Positions 37,935 through 48,592 of a stretch of 64,000 nucleotides of DNA are shown in pieces (the stretch's first letter is position 1; each line of letters begins with the position of its first letter). The stretch covers positions 153,636,001-153,700,000 of the forward strand of contig JBITNC010000001.1 in the NCBI GenBank assembly GCA_050084985.1, read 5' to 3'. The position numbers were made by a program, and so were the translations under genes. Source of the DNA: Nageia nagi (taxonomy: Eukaryota > Pinophyta). The notes beneath the pieces are model-generated. The model had not been told where the DNA came from. It ran no database searches and saw nothing but the letters and a program-made list of their open reading frames with translations.

Positions 37935-38150
37935 TGATGTGATAAAACATGATGCTAGTTATGATGTCTAGTAATGTTAAATATGATGTTGGTTGACATT
38001 AATGATGATGCATAGTGACATTTTCTTTGATGCCTATCGACGTAAAATTTTACACCTAGTGATGTTAATTATGATACAATATAGAGCCATGTGATGCTAA
38101 ATATGATTCCACGTAATACCAAATATGATGCAATCTAATACCAAATATGA
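37935..38150. repeat. Degenerate short tandem repeat, TAAATATGATG type
   Basis: A unit of about 20 bp around TGATGTTAAATATGATG or TACCAAATATGATGCAA recurs roughly ten times with drift. Non-coding. The 38150-38535 stretch after it shows nothing. Confidence 0.45.
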
Positions 38151-38534
38151 TTTTATATCCCACTATTAAATTGTTTTAATTTTTTTTTATGTTGATGTAA
38201 AAATTTATAGGTGTTTTCAAAATATTACATTATTTATCCCACCAATATTACACAAAAAACTAATCATAATAATTTTAATATGACATCTATCTTATTTTTA
38301 TGAATTCCAAATAAATTAAATGTATTAATCAAATAAATTTAAATTTTTAAAAAAATCTCAAAAAAATCTTTGATAATCACCAAAAAGTAGTAGGTATGTT
38401 ATAATGGTATGTAAAGTCATATAGAATTCAAGGAACTTATTTAACTTCAAAATGATAATATATCAATGTTTAAATATATCCAATGTATCATAATATAATA
38501 TCAAAATGTATTTTTATAGTTCAAACATACAATC

Positions 38535-38935
38535 TCTAACTATTATCTTCGTCAATAGGACATACAATATAATTTCCTCTTGGATCATAACTAATTATAA
38601 ACCACCATTTCTTATCCAATACACTTGGAATTAAAATTATTTGACTATAAGTTTTTGGTAAAACATAAGGCTCTTTATCTTCAATTAAATATCGTGTGGA
38701 TTTGATAGAATGATAATAACTTGGTTCATCATACAAGAATTTTCTTCTGTTAAATCCTTCAAACATTTACATTTAAATACTAAACACTAGAATGATTTAT
38801 AATCTAAATGAATAAGTTCTTGAATTTTTTAAATATATTATAATTTTCCTTCTATCTAGTTTGTATCTTTTGTACTTGTAGAACCTAATTGGTCAAATTC
38901 AACCATCACTTCACAATCAAATGTCCTTCATTTTT
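38535..38935 (-). pseudogene. CACTA-type transposon fragment (DUF4216-like domain)
   Basis: The 76-codon open piece 38766-38536 has RYLIEDKEPYVLPKTYSQ, ILIPSVLDKKWWFIISYDPRG and PIDEDN. Directly upstream in other frames come KIQELIHLDYKSF and LVFKCK, and near 38925 DCEVMVEFDQLGSTS. Together they follow the DUF4216 layout that accompanies the TNP2 transposase in CACTA (En/Spm) elements: a GVMV-like start, a YYG-IIEL-like strand, LFKCDWF, an EPF/YVLASQ-QVFY motif and a W-VV segment. At least two frameshifts and two stops separate the pieces. No TNP2 core or terminal repeats were seen. Confidence 0.5.
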
Positions 38936-39244
38936 CATCTTTTTTTTTTCAATTCTAAAGTGTTGACCATATTCTCACATTGTAGGGAAAGATAATGCCT
39001 ACACATATTTACATAAAAATATTATTAGTGCAATGATTAAATTTATATTAAGTAGCTATGAAAGTATTATAAAAATGTAAACAAATTATACCCAAATGAA
39101 TAAAATAATAATTACCATTTTATTACATCTAGTAGCTATATTGTATGCATGTTTATCTATCCTTTCTTCTCTACTTTATTTCTATTCAATTGTTTTCTTT
39201 AATATATGATCTTGTACACTCTTTTCACCAATTTTCATCTCTTA

Positions 39245-40263
39245 GATGTGAAGGTATAGGACCCCTTATATTTACACTACAAAATAAGGAATATTATCTT
39301 GTAATTGCACTTCTTTTACTATTATACAATTCAATACACTCTATCAACCCAAAAAAGCAACCTTATTGGCAAATAAGACAAATCACATTAAAAACCAATG
39401 TAGATTTTATTATTCTTCTATGGTGACTAAAATAGTCATATAAATGAATCACTGGATTTAGTTCCTTGCTTGAAGGAATTTTACATAAATATGTTATTTT
39501 GTATCCTCTTAGGATTTTGTAAATTCATCGATGTTCTAGATGAAGTCACTGATGGTTATCTCCAATTACGAGCATTCAATGGGTAGTTGTTGGTGCTTCT
39601 ATGACTAAAGTGTGATTTTGTTAATTTATTTCTTATTCTTCTGTAGATGGATTTTGTATTATCTAGTGGCTATCGCCTTAATGAAATCTCAATGCTCCAT
39701 ACTTTAGCACCTGTGGACCCTAAACACATACCAAAGCAAACTATTAAATATACCTGTTCATATCAAAACATAAAATACTAAAATGAACTGGATAAACAAG
39801 CATGCAATCAAAGTACTTAACTCCTCAAAAAGTCCTATACAAACTTTTGTAGAGTAAACTTACTTCTAATTCAAGTCCCTTTCTTCATTGCTAAAGGTTG
39901 TATTTATAGATTTTCATATGGGTTGGATTTCACCTTTTGGAGGCACAAAACCTGGTCCAAGAGCTCATCCACATCCAAAATGGTCATGGTATTGCATGTA
40001 AAGCTATAGGATTAACCGTGAATCATCCCTGATCCAAATATTTATGGGATGAATCACTCAATAACTCACAATTTTATTTTGATTTTTCTAATTGCAGAAT
40101 CATCGATGTCCTAAGAGCAAATGTTGTTGTTTGGTCTAAATCATCAATGTCTAGTAGTTGAGTGCTAGCATTTTTTATTAATTATATATTTTTTTATAAT
40201 AATGCTTTAATTTTTTATCCTTGTTTCAAATTTCAAAATAAGGATCATTTTTGGGTGTCTACA
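39245..40263 (-). repeat. 3' LTR of the older Tat-like element (left end approximate)
   Basis: On the minus strand the LTR begins at 40263 with TGTAGACACCCAAAAATG, right after a polypurine tract at 40264-40278. A perfect TATAAATA lies at 39908-39901, about 355 bp inside. Landmarks of the younger LTR (a CATCGATG-type motif, ACCTGTTCATA) occur at similar distances from the TATA box. The left end was placed by comparison with the 640-bp distance in the younger element and is uncertain. Confidence 0.55.
39901..39908 (-). promoter_or_regulatory. TATA box of the older Tat-like LTR
   Basis: Minus strand reads TATAAATA, placed like the TATA box of the younger LTR relative to shared downstream landmarks. 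Confidence 0.5.
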
Positions 40264-41749
40264 TTTTTCTCCTTTTTGAATTATCCACTCATGAAAGTGG
40301 AGAATTATTCAAAACTTTTCTTTGCTTGAAAAATGCATGTGTCCAAGTTCCTTGACTTGTGTGTTCGAATCTTAGGTTGATACTTTATATTGACTTAATC
40401 TCTCAAATATTCCAAACTTGATTATTCAAATCATGATTAAATTATTTCCTTATCTTTTGCACTTTATTCATTTTGAAAATAATGATGGTACACACCAAAA
40501 TGTCACTTGTGTTTATCTCTATACAATATGATGTTATGTGGTAGGTATATGATGAGACTCTAGTTCATCTCCATATGCCAAAGCAAGTACATGATAATAA
40601 ACTTATTTTTTGTATATAGTTGATTTAGTTTTTCTGCTTTTTATCCTAGCAGTGAGGTTACATGATGATATTACACAAAAGGTCATACTATGTTTTAAGT
40701 CATGTTCAAATTTTTAAGGTTTGAATTGTTTGTGAGATTCAATCTCTTTTAAGCATGTCACTCTAATTGAGGTGACAAATAGAAAAATTGCTCATTTTAA
40801 TTTAATTTTAAATAGTTGTTGGCATTTTGGGTAAGTCACTGATGTTTCACTTAAGTCACCAGCATTTGACTTAAAATAATCAGCATCTGAGTCTACAAAT
40901 GAATAAAAACAAAAGTGACCTATCATTTTCTTATTTGTCACTTTTCACTATTTGCTAGAGATCTTATCGAGTCCTTACACATTCTTCACTATTTGACCCA
41001 TCTATTTAGCTTGTTTATCATGGATGACATATTATTTTTATTTTTTTATCATGATAATGATGATTAGTTTTATTGGATGGATGCCATATCATGGATAGGT
41101 GGACTATGTTATGATTATTTTTTGATATATGATTATATTTAGATTATATGATTGTGTTGTTTTTTATGTTATGGTGTTATGATGATGAGTTGATGATTTT
41201 TATTTTAGCTTCCTTAGATGCTATTATGTTGTTATGTTTAGTGGATGATAAGCCTAAAATTTCTTACATGTGAATGTTTATAAATTGTTGGTTATTTCTA
41301 ATGATATTTCTATGTTAATGGGATGATGAGACTAGTTTATGTTATCCTAGTATGTTAAAATAATGATATTTCTTATTGTTTTGATAGATGGGTTATTCTA
41401 TACCATATGATGATGATGGATGAATGATGTGATGTAAAAAATATTTTAATTCTAAATTTCAATAATTTGAAATTTAGTAATCTTACCAATTTTATCTTAT
41501 AATAATTTAATTAGTATTGGGACAAGATTTTAGTTAAAAAACTATGGTATCAGATATCACCATTTTTGTTCTTCGCTATTTATACACACATGGGTTTGAA
41601 CATAGGTAATAGCATGACGTGTATGTGGGATGGTATAGATGGTATGGATGTATGAAGTTGTGAATATAAACTTATGAAAAATGGATAGGTGAATGGTATA
41701 ACTATTTGAGTGTCAAACATAATATCCAACTAACTTACCAAGATCATTA

Positions 41750-41752
<3 letters not shown>

Positions 41753-41801
<49 letters not shown>
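41753..41801. repeat. (TA)n microsatellite
   Basis: About 49 bp of AT dinucleotides in the non-coding part of the older Tat-like element. Confidence 0.95.
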
Positions 41802-41803
<2 letters not shown>

Positions 41804-42135
41804 GAATGGAAATGAATGTGTAATATGATAAAGAAGTGCAATGAAAAAAATATTCAAACTAAATTCATCAAATAATATTTGTTTAAATCATGTGTGTGCA
41901 ATAATATTCATTTCCTTCTCTAAACATTCTCAAACTTAATGTTTTGTGAGCATAAAATATATAAGCTAATTCATCCTTATGAAATGCACAAAGGTCCATT
42001 GTGAATACTAGACATTTCACCACTTGTAAGGTATACCTCAATGCCAAATAAGCATCTATAACCCTTGTTAGGACTAACCCCTAGATCTTGTTACAGCCTT
42101 GCTCTATCGCTAATCAGACATCCATACCTTGATAT

Positions 42136-42140
42136 AAGAT
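42136..42140. other. Target-site duplication AAGAT (left)
   Basis: AAGAT directly precedes the left LTR (42141) and recurs at 62334-62338 directly after the right LTR. Five bases is the usual size for Ty3/gypsy elements. Confidence 0.9.
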
Positions 42141-42781
42141 TGTGTATATCAAATTATGAACCTAAAATGCAATTTAGACAGATAAATCATTCAACATAAT
42201 TAATCATGAACATATTCGACAATACACATCAATAATAATAATGATATTATATTCTAAAGTATTTGAATACAAAAAGTAAGTTTTTATTGATCTATTTTAA
42301 TCAGCATCGACAGCGATCGTTGTGGATCAGTAACAATCAGTACGGATTGGTAACGATTGAAGCACGACTCTGCATTCTCTACGCCATCATTGTGTTCGTT
42401 GTAAACCTTTGGCCTTTGTTATCGATCTGGTGAATCACCATCGACCGATCTTTGAATCGTCGATGATCGGATCTGTATGCACTAGATTAATCTTCATAGA
42501 ATGTTGAAATGTTTTTGTATATTCCTTGTTGTTCTCTTTCACGCTTACTTTCGTCGTTCTTTTTCTGTATTGACCCTGCACACAGAAAATGAACGAAGCA
42601 TCAAAAGCATACCTATTCATACATATTAATCAGCAAATGAATAACATAATATGGAAATATAATTGATATGAGATTTGCTATTAATCAAGCTTACAACCTT
42701 TTTCTAATAATCTCCTGATTTGATTTCGGCAGAGCTTCGCTACAGTAAGATTGGGTCCCTTTGTTCACGTACAAAGCTTCA

Positions 42782-42788
42782 ATTTATA
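42782..42788 (-). promoter_or_regulatory. TATA box of the 20.2 kb element (left LTR)
   Basis: Minus strand TATAAAT, identical in the right LTR at 60248-60242. It is the only good TATA box I see near the expected place in the LTR. Confidence 0.5.
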
Positions 42789-43224
42789 AGCTTCAAGGTT
42801 TGTTATTCATTTGTTTTGGCATCCCAAGATTCTAGGTAACCTCTCGAACTAAATTTTGAGGTGTTGTTATCTTCCATCTGTATCCATGATTACAGATTAT
42901 ACATACTAGGCTATTCTAGGCTTAGATTTGTTTATTGTTTAATTGTTCATGGATCGTCACCAATTTTTTAGCAATTATATATTAACATTAGAATGGTCGC
43001 TCTATGGTCATTTTTTAATGACAAGGGTCGTAAGACCACTTGTTTTATATATGTTCGAAAAGATTGATATGATAATATAATTTTAAATCTTATTTAATGC
43101 TTTTATAAGGAGTTATAATTATTGTATATTCATACATAATAAATTCTTTATTGAAGCCCCGGTGTACCTTACTTGCAATCATGAGTTCATTTTAAGATCC
43201 CCGGGAGTTTTTCTCGAGCAAACA

Positions 43225-44010
43225 AAATAGGCCAGAGTCAATAGATAAAGCATTCTGGAATGAAATGATGACATCACAGAAGAAAGGATAAAGCTCAGTT
43301 GTGGAAAAGCTCAGGTTTTGGAAGAGGTGAGGTCAGCAAGAGATAATCGAAGAAGCTGGAGCCCGTAAATTAAGTGTTCCAGAAGTAAAGCATTTCGAGA
43401 TAAAATGATGATGTCACAGAGGATAAGATAGTCGTGTTTTGGTAAAGACCAAGTTTCGGAGATGATGAGGTCAGCAAGGGGTGAGTAAAAAGGCCAGAGC
43501 CGGTAGATAAAGCATTCTGGAAGGAAATGATAAAGCTCAGTTGTGGAAAAGCCCAGGTTCTAGAGATAATGAGGTCATCAAGGAGTGATCAAATAGATGG
43601 AGCTGGTAAGTAGAGCATTTTGGAATGTAAAGATGATGACATCACGGGGAGAATGATGTTCATATTTTGAATGAAATCGAGTCTCGAAAGTGATGAGGTC
43701 ATCAAGGAATGATCAAATAGTCGGAGCCGGTAAGTAGAGCATTCCAGGAGTATGACGATGACATCATGGGGAGAACAATGTTCACATTTTGAATGAAACT
43801 GGGTCCTAGAAGTGATGAGGTCATCAAGGAGTGATCAAATAGTCGGAGCCAGTAAGTAGAGCAATCCAGAAGTATGAAGATGATGTCACTGGGAGAATAA
43901 TGTTCACATTTTTGAATGAAATTAGGTCCCAGAAATGATGAGGTCATCAAGGAGTGATCAAATAGCCAGAGCCGGTAAGTAGAGCATTCCGAAATGTAGA
44001 GATGAGGCCA
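43225..44010. repeat. Tandem repeats in LTR U3 (left LTR)
   Basis: About six units of 120-140 bp; the last ones are 122 bp apart. The shared unit includes GGTCATCAAGGAGTGATC, AGCCGGTAAGTAGAGCATTC, TGATGACATCA or TGATGATGTCA, and GTTCACATTTTGAATGAAA. Possible decayed TGACGTCA boxes lie at 43269, 43409, 43637, 43759 and 43881. The minus ORF 44049-43702 merely reflects these repeats. Confidence 0.85.
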
Positions 44011-44873
44011 GGGAGAGGTCAGATCATAGTTATCAAGAAGCCGTATCATCTATAATCCACCCCATTTTTGTAATATTCTATCAAGTGGCGTATGTAGGTA
44101 GTATCAGTTAAAAGAAGGCTAGAATCTTGAAGCCATTTTTGTAAACATTTCTATTCTGCAATTCTTGTAACTGTCGCTACTGCAGTATAAGTATATGAAA
44201 ATAAAGTGAAAGAAGGGTCAAAAACCTAGTATTTCTCTTTACATTTGTTCTTGAAGACCTATAGTTTTTATCAGTAATATGAAACCATCTTGACCTTTCT
44301 TGTCTAGCATTCGTAATTGTCATTCTTAATTTGGTTACATCATGGCAGCTTGGCTTGTTTCCTGAATGATAATTGTGAGTTGCTAGTATAACTGTGTTTG
44401 CTACATGGTAGAGTAAAGTAGGGAAATTATTAGAGAGTGAGAGCTTGTACTGTAGTTGCTACACTAGATTCAGGCCAAGGTTTCACACACTGTGAAAGCC
44501 CACGCTGAACTAGTGATCCACCTTTGCTTTCTCTCTTGTTATCCTAAACCCTTTGCTTAAATTCCTCGCACTCTACTCCTTTTTATTTTCTTTCCTGTTA
44601 CTTTTTCTATGCCCAATAGATAAGGAACCGGCCTTCTCCGGAGATCAGACTATCCCCATAGTCTGTTCTTGATTTACTTTGGTTAAGATTGTTCACGACG
44701 CATATATTACACAATCTTAATCAACAATTATTTTGAATGTGATATATATTAGAAAAAATACTTGTTTTATTTATTTATTTATTAAATTAAAGATACGATT
44801 TATTTTGAGTGTCTACATTTTGCCCCTTTTTTGAATTATCAACCAAAGATAGGGTTGATTTTGAGTGTCTACA

Positions 44874-44889
44874 TTTTACCCCTTTTTTG
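44874..44889 (-). promoter_or_regulatory. Polypurine tract
   Basis: Minus strand reads CAAAAAAGGGGTAAAA and ends exactly where the left LTR begins. It should prime plus-strand DNA synthesis. A near-identical tract lies inside the LTR at 44818-44833. Confidence 0.8.
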
Positions 44890-45683
44890 AATTATCAACC
44901 AAAGATAGGGTTGATAATTTCAAAAAATATATAATGAGAAGCTTTGTTGTTTGATAAAGTTGATAACTTCGGAAGTGACTATTTTTGGTATGATGACGTA
45001 TTGAGCTTGTGTGACAGTTGCATGACATTTCTATTATGTCATTTTGCATGTCTAAGCACACCTATACCATATAAGTTTTCTTTAATATATGAATTTTAAT
45101 AGTATTGTCCTTTGTCTCGACAACGAGGTTTCGAGATGATCTCTTACATCCTGTGATTGTTTTGCCATTTGAGCTCAAACTTAGTCTGATCTATTTTTCA
45201 TATTTGACTTAGTCAAGGATTGTTGACAATCTTTTATTATTGTTAACGACTGTAAAGTGATCGTCGTGGATTTATATAGTAAAAATAATATCTTTATAAT
45301 AGTATATTTTGCTATGAATATCTTAATTTCTTGTGTTTAGACTTGTTTTAATAGCGATTTTAATCATTTTACCCTAGTAAGTTTACTCAATACTAGTCCT
45401 TCATGTGTCGATGTATTTGGCAGTCATGTGACATTGGAGCATTCTTCTAGGCAAAAAATAATGTGATTTATAATGTGTTCACTTTCACCTTAGTGAACGA
45501 AGCTTTTTAATTTTTTGTCTATACATAAATAAATTTTAGGATATTTAAAGAAAATATACTTCATTTTGTACATTTTCAAATAATATAAATCGTCAATGAT
45601 TACTTATGAATCGTTGCCAATCAACAATCGTTATCGATTTGATTTAAATCATTGATGATCGACATATTGATCGCTAACGATCC
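44890..45683. other. Non-coding region between PPT and antisense ORF
   Basis: No ORF is supported. The last part (45190-45680) is rich in CGAT/ATCG words, like the LTR at 42300-42470. Confidence 0.5.
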
Positions 45684-46307
45684 GTGACGCGAGGGTTTTT
45701 AAAACAAAACAATTTTCATTTTGACTTTTACTTGTCATTTGCTATTCCGCTTCACACCCTTCAGGATGCTTCTACTTTAGAGTTGACTAGTTTGAGAGGA
45801 GATATTGCATCCCTGAGGACTAAGATGACAGCTTTCAAATGTTTTTATAGTGCTCGCATGAGATATAGATCTGAGCGAGATACCCTTCACCGATCTCTGA
45901 TGGATGCCAATGCTCGTATTGCTAATTTTTCTAGTGGGGTTGCAGATCTAGGTGTCGGTACTCCCATTCCTTCTATAGACAAGCATGCAGATCAGTTGAG
46001 AGAGTAAAATTATTATCGCAGGGCTATGGAGCTTTAGCTACCTGGTTTCCCGAGATATTTTTCTGATGGTCCTAGTTCACCACCTAGGCCAGTACCAGGG
46101 TTTCCTCATTCACCAGTTTCTGGTGGCTTGGGTCATTCAGGGAGTCGCAGTCATCATGCAGCATCAGTTTCTCGATCTCAGTCTACTGCTAGGGGTGTAT
46201 CTCCTCGGACATATGCTATAGGCTTGAGATCTATTACTAGGGATGAGGGTTCTTTAGAGCATCCTAGCGATCCTCATGATAATGTTGTATCTACTGGAGG
46301 ACATTGA
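45684..46307 (+). pseudogene. Antisense extra ORF: coiled coil plus Ser/Pro/Gly/His-rich tail
   Basis: One plus-strand frame of 208 codons, opposite to gag-pol, broken only by TAA at 46005 and TAG at 46035. It ends at TGA 46305. The N-terminal half after residue 25 has regular Leu/Ile spacing (ELTSLRGDIASLRTKM, RDTLHRSLMDANARIANF), suggesting a coiled coil. The C-terminal half is rich in Ser, Pro, Gly and His (FSDGPSSPPRPVPGFPHSP). There is an in-frame stop at 45675 and the first codon is GTG, so the true start is unknown; the pyrimidine-rich stretch ending TTCAG at 45762-45766 could be a 3' splice site. Antisense ORFs at this place are known as a class in Tat-lineage elements. The function is unknown. 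Confidence 0.6.
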
Positions 46308-48300
46308 TATTACATTTTGATGATATATATATGATATACTTTTATTTCTTGGTATTATGGCTCATTTTGATATGATGATTATGGTGTTATATTTTCTTGA
46401 TGTACTATTTAAATTATTTTTATTATGTGATGGATAGACTAATGGTATGTTATAGTATTTCTATGATTCTTGATGTATGATCTTACATTTTTTATATATA
46501 TTTATAATGAAAATAGGTATGATGTGATGTTATGTAGGTTATAATAATTATTTTTTAATTACTTGATGATGAATAGATGTTGATGATAGATGTAACTTTC
46601 AGAATGTATGATGCCTAGATATAATTGTGAGCTATATGGGGATACTTGATAATATGAAATAACATAATTTGTTTAAATAATTGATTGATTATAAATTGTG
46701 ACTAATTAACCTGTTAATTAATTTAATAATTAATAAAATATTTTATAAATTATGACAATGGTTTTGTGTGATGTATGCAAACATGGTTTAGATTTGATAA
46801 CTAATCATTAATATCCTAGTTTCTAATGATAACTTAATAAATCTTTTAGTACATCATTTAAAAAATGAATTTAAATTTTTATATTGACTTTAGATATTAG
46901 TTAAAATATTTAAAATACGTATATTAACTTAATTAATTAAGAATCATTATTTTCAAATATTAAATCTTCTAGATTTTAAGATTATTTAAGGACATATTTT
47001 TATTAAATTTTTGCGGAATCAGATGCATCATTTTCCGCACTTGGCAATTTTTTATAATAAAACCACTTGACATGGAAAACTAATTCTTTATGGATGTTAT
47101 GAACATTAACTTTATCTTGATCAGGAGAACAATAATTAATCATTCTTATCCTTTCCAAAGAAAAGCAAATTTTAATAATGTTCAAAGGTAATAGAGACTA
47201 ATGACGTATGGATGCATATGAACATTAACTTTATCTTGGTTAGGAGAATAATAAATAATCATTCTTATCCTTACCAAAGAAAAGCAAATTTTAATAATGT
47301 TCAAAGGTAATAGGTATATTTAAAACATGGTTTAACCTGAAACAATAGTGACTTTAGGAATGTATATGAACATTAACTTTATCTTGGTCAAGAGAATAAT
47401 AACTAATCATTCTTATCTTTCCCAAAGAAAAGCAAATTTTAATAATGTTCAAAGGTAGGATATAATAGTAAAAAATGGGTTTAACAAAATGAAACGAGTG
47501 ATCCTAAACACCAACAAATTATATAATATGAAGGATATTCATTATAACAAAAGGATTAAGTGACCTTTGAATTAATAACCAAGTTATTATAACATCTACC
47601 TTATCTTTCTTTATTTTAAGATTTGATAACCTAATATGATATCAAACAATATTATTATATGTTGATAAAAAACCTAAAATTCCGTGTGTGTAGTGACATT
47701 CATTTCCCTTCTTAGATCATTTGACATGGAATTATCTCAGAAACATTAATGAGCTAATCCATCCATATGGAATGTATAGAGGTCCATAGAAAGTTGCTTA
47801 ACCACCTTGATCCCGCTACAACCTTGCTCTACTGGCATTCAGGCATCCATAGCCCCGGTAGAGGATATTGTAATCATCCAAGAATCATTGATATTATGTA
47901 AATTTTTTTTTTTTTTTTACCAAATGATTCTTGGGTTCGGATGAAGCGAATAATAGGATAGATATGTAATTTTTCACTCTTAATATTTCTAAAATAATTT
48001 CATTCAAATTCTCTTAGAATTCCTTAATGTATTAAGTGTTTGGAGTTTTTGATTTTTCTTCAAACATACAAATTTTATGTTTTTCTATCATCTAGGGTAT
48101 GTCATTTCTTTATGAAAGAAAGGATAAAATGAATGTAGTGATAACAAGGAGATTATTCTAAGATAACCTTTTCATACATTACACATTTATTGGATAATCA
48201 CTGTTACGATGACATACAACATATATTTACATCATACAAGGGCAGGGCACCCAATTGCCAAGTGACCTCTAGATGTTCCCATCTAGGTAGATTTTTTAAT
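46308..48300. other. Long non-coding 3' region with repeats
   Basis: AT-rich. Three direct repeats of about 91 bp at 47102-47193, 47221-47312 and 47369-47457 share AACATTAACTTTATCTTG, CATTCTTATC and AAAGCAAATTTTAATAATG. The part 47740-47960 corresponds to the sequence flanking the insertion in the older element (41940-42140 joined to 62339-62420). A T-run lies at 47902-47921. Confidence 0.6.
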
Positions 48301-48344
48301 TTTATAAATTTTATGTGTTTTATATTTTTCAAATTTTTAGGATT

Positions 48345-48592
48345 TTATGATTTTTCCAATTTTTAAGATTTTATGATTTTTCTATTTTTAGGATTTTATG
48401 ATTTTTCTATTTTTTAGGATTTTATGATTTTTCTATTTTTTAGGATTTTATGATTTTTCTATTTTTAGGATTTTATGATTTTTCTATTTTTTAGGATTTT
48501 ATGATTTTTCTATTTTTTAGAATTTTATGATTTTTCTATTTTTTAGGATTTTATGATTTTTCTATTTTTAGGATTTTATGATTTTTCTAGGA
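48345..48592. repeat. Minisatellite, about ten copies of 25-27 bp
   Basis: Unit: AGGATTTTATGATTTTTCTATTTTT. It begins within the last codons of the two-domain ORF and runs leftwards. A weaker version occurs in the older element near 62850-62960, at the same relative place. Confidence 0.8.

Larger units (their letters stand above)
40264..42140 (-). mobile_element. Older Tat-like element, internal 3' part left of the insertion
   Basis: Non-coding 3' region of an old element that shares layout and sequence with the younger one. The PPT side (40264-40300) matches 44874-44920, and 41940-42140 matches 47740-47870, including GAGGTCCAT-like, CCTTGCTCTA and CAGACATCCATA words. The region equivalent to the antisense ORF of the younger element seems absent. 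A (TA)n run lies at 41753-41801. The element resumes at 62339. Confidence 0.65.
42141..44873 (-). repeat. 3' LTR of the 20.2 kb element
   Basis: The copy matches 59603-62333 along its whole length. On minus it starts TGTAGACACTCAAAATC at 44873 and ends GATATACACA at 42141. U3 is about 2.1 kb and contains tandem repeats of about 122 bp (43225-44010). A TATAAAT box is at 42788-42782. R plus U5 is about 640 bp. The first 56 bases (44873-44818) are a terminal extension carrying a second polypurine tract. Confidence 0.93.

Noticed and set aside
39145-39426. 93-codon hydrophobic plus ORF
   Set aside because: It lies in or beside the older LTR; hydrophobic composition is that expected of T-rich DNA, and no family resemblance is seen.
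42435-42620. 61-codon minus ORF in each LTR (also 59897-60082)
   Set aside because: It lies in R/U5, has no known motif, and the differences between the two copies are scattered over all codon positions; it could be a leader peptide, but nothing supports that.
43702-44049. 115-codon minus ORF in the left LTR, and 61162-61551 in the right LTR
   Set aside because: Both are products of the 122-bp tandem repeats in U3; the repeated peptide changes frame-independently with the DNA unit.
47003-47185. 60-codon minus ORF
   Set aside because: It covers one unit of the 91-bp repeats and is not open in the other two units.
48345-48592. Regular repeats that might suggest a CRISPR array
   Set aside because: There are no unique spacers between units; it is a plain minisatellite in plant DNA.
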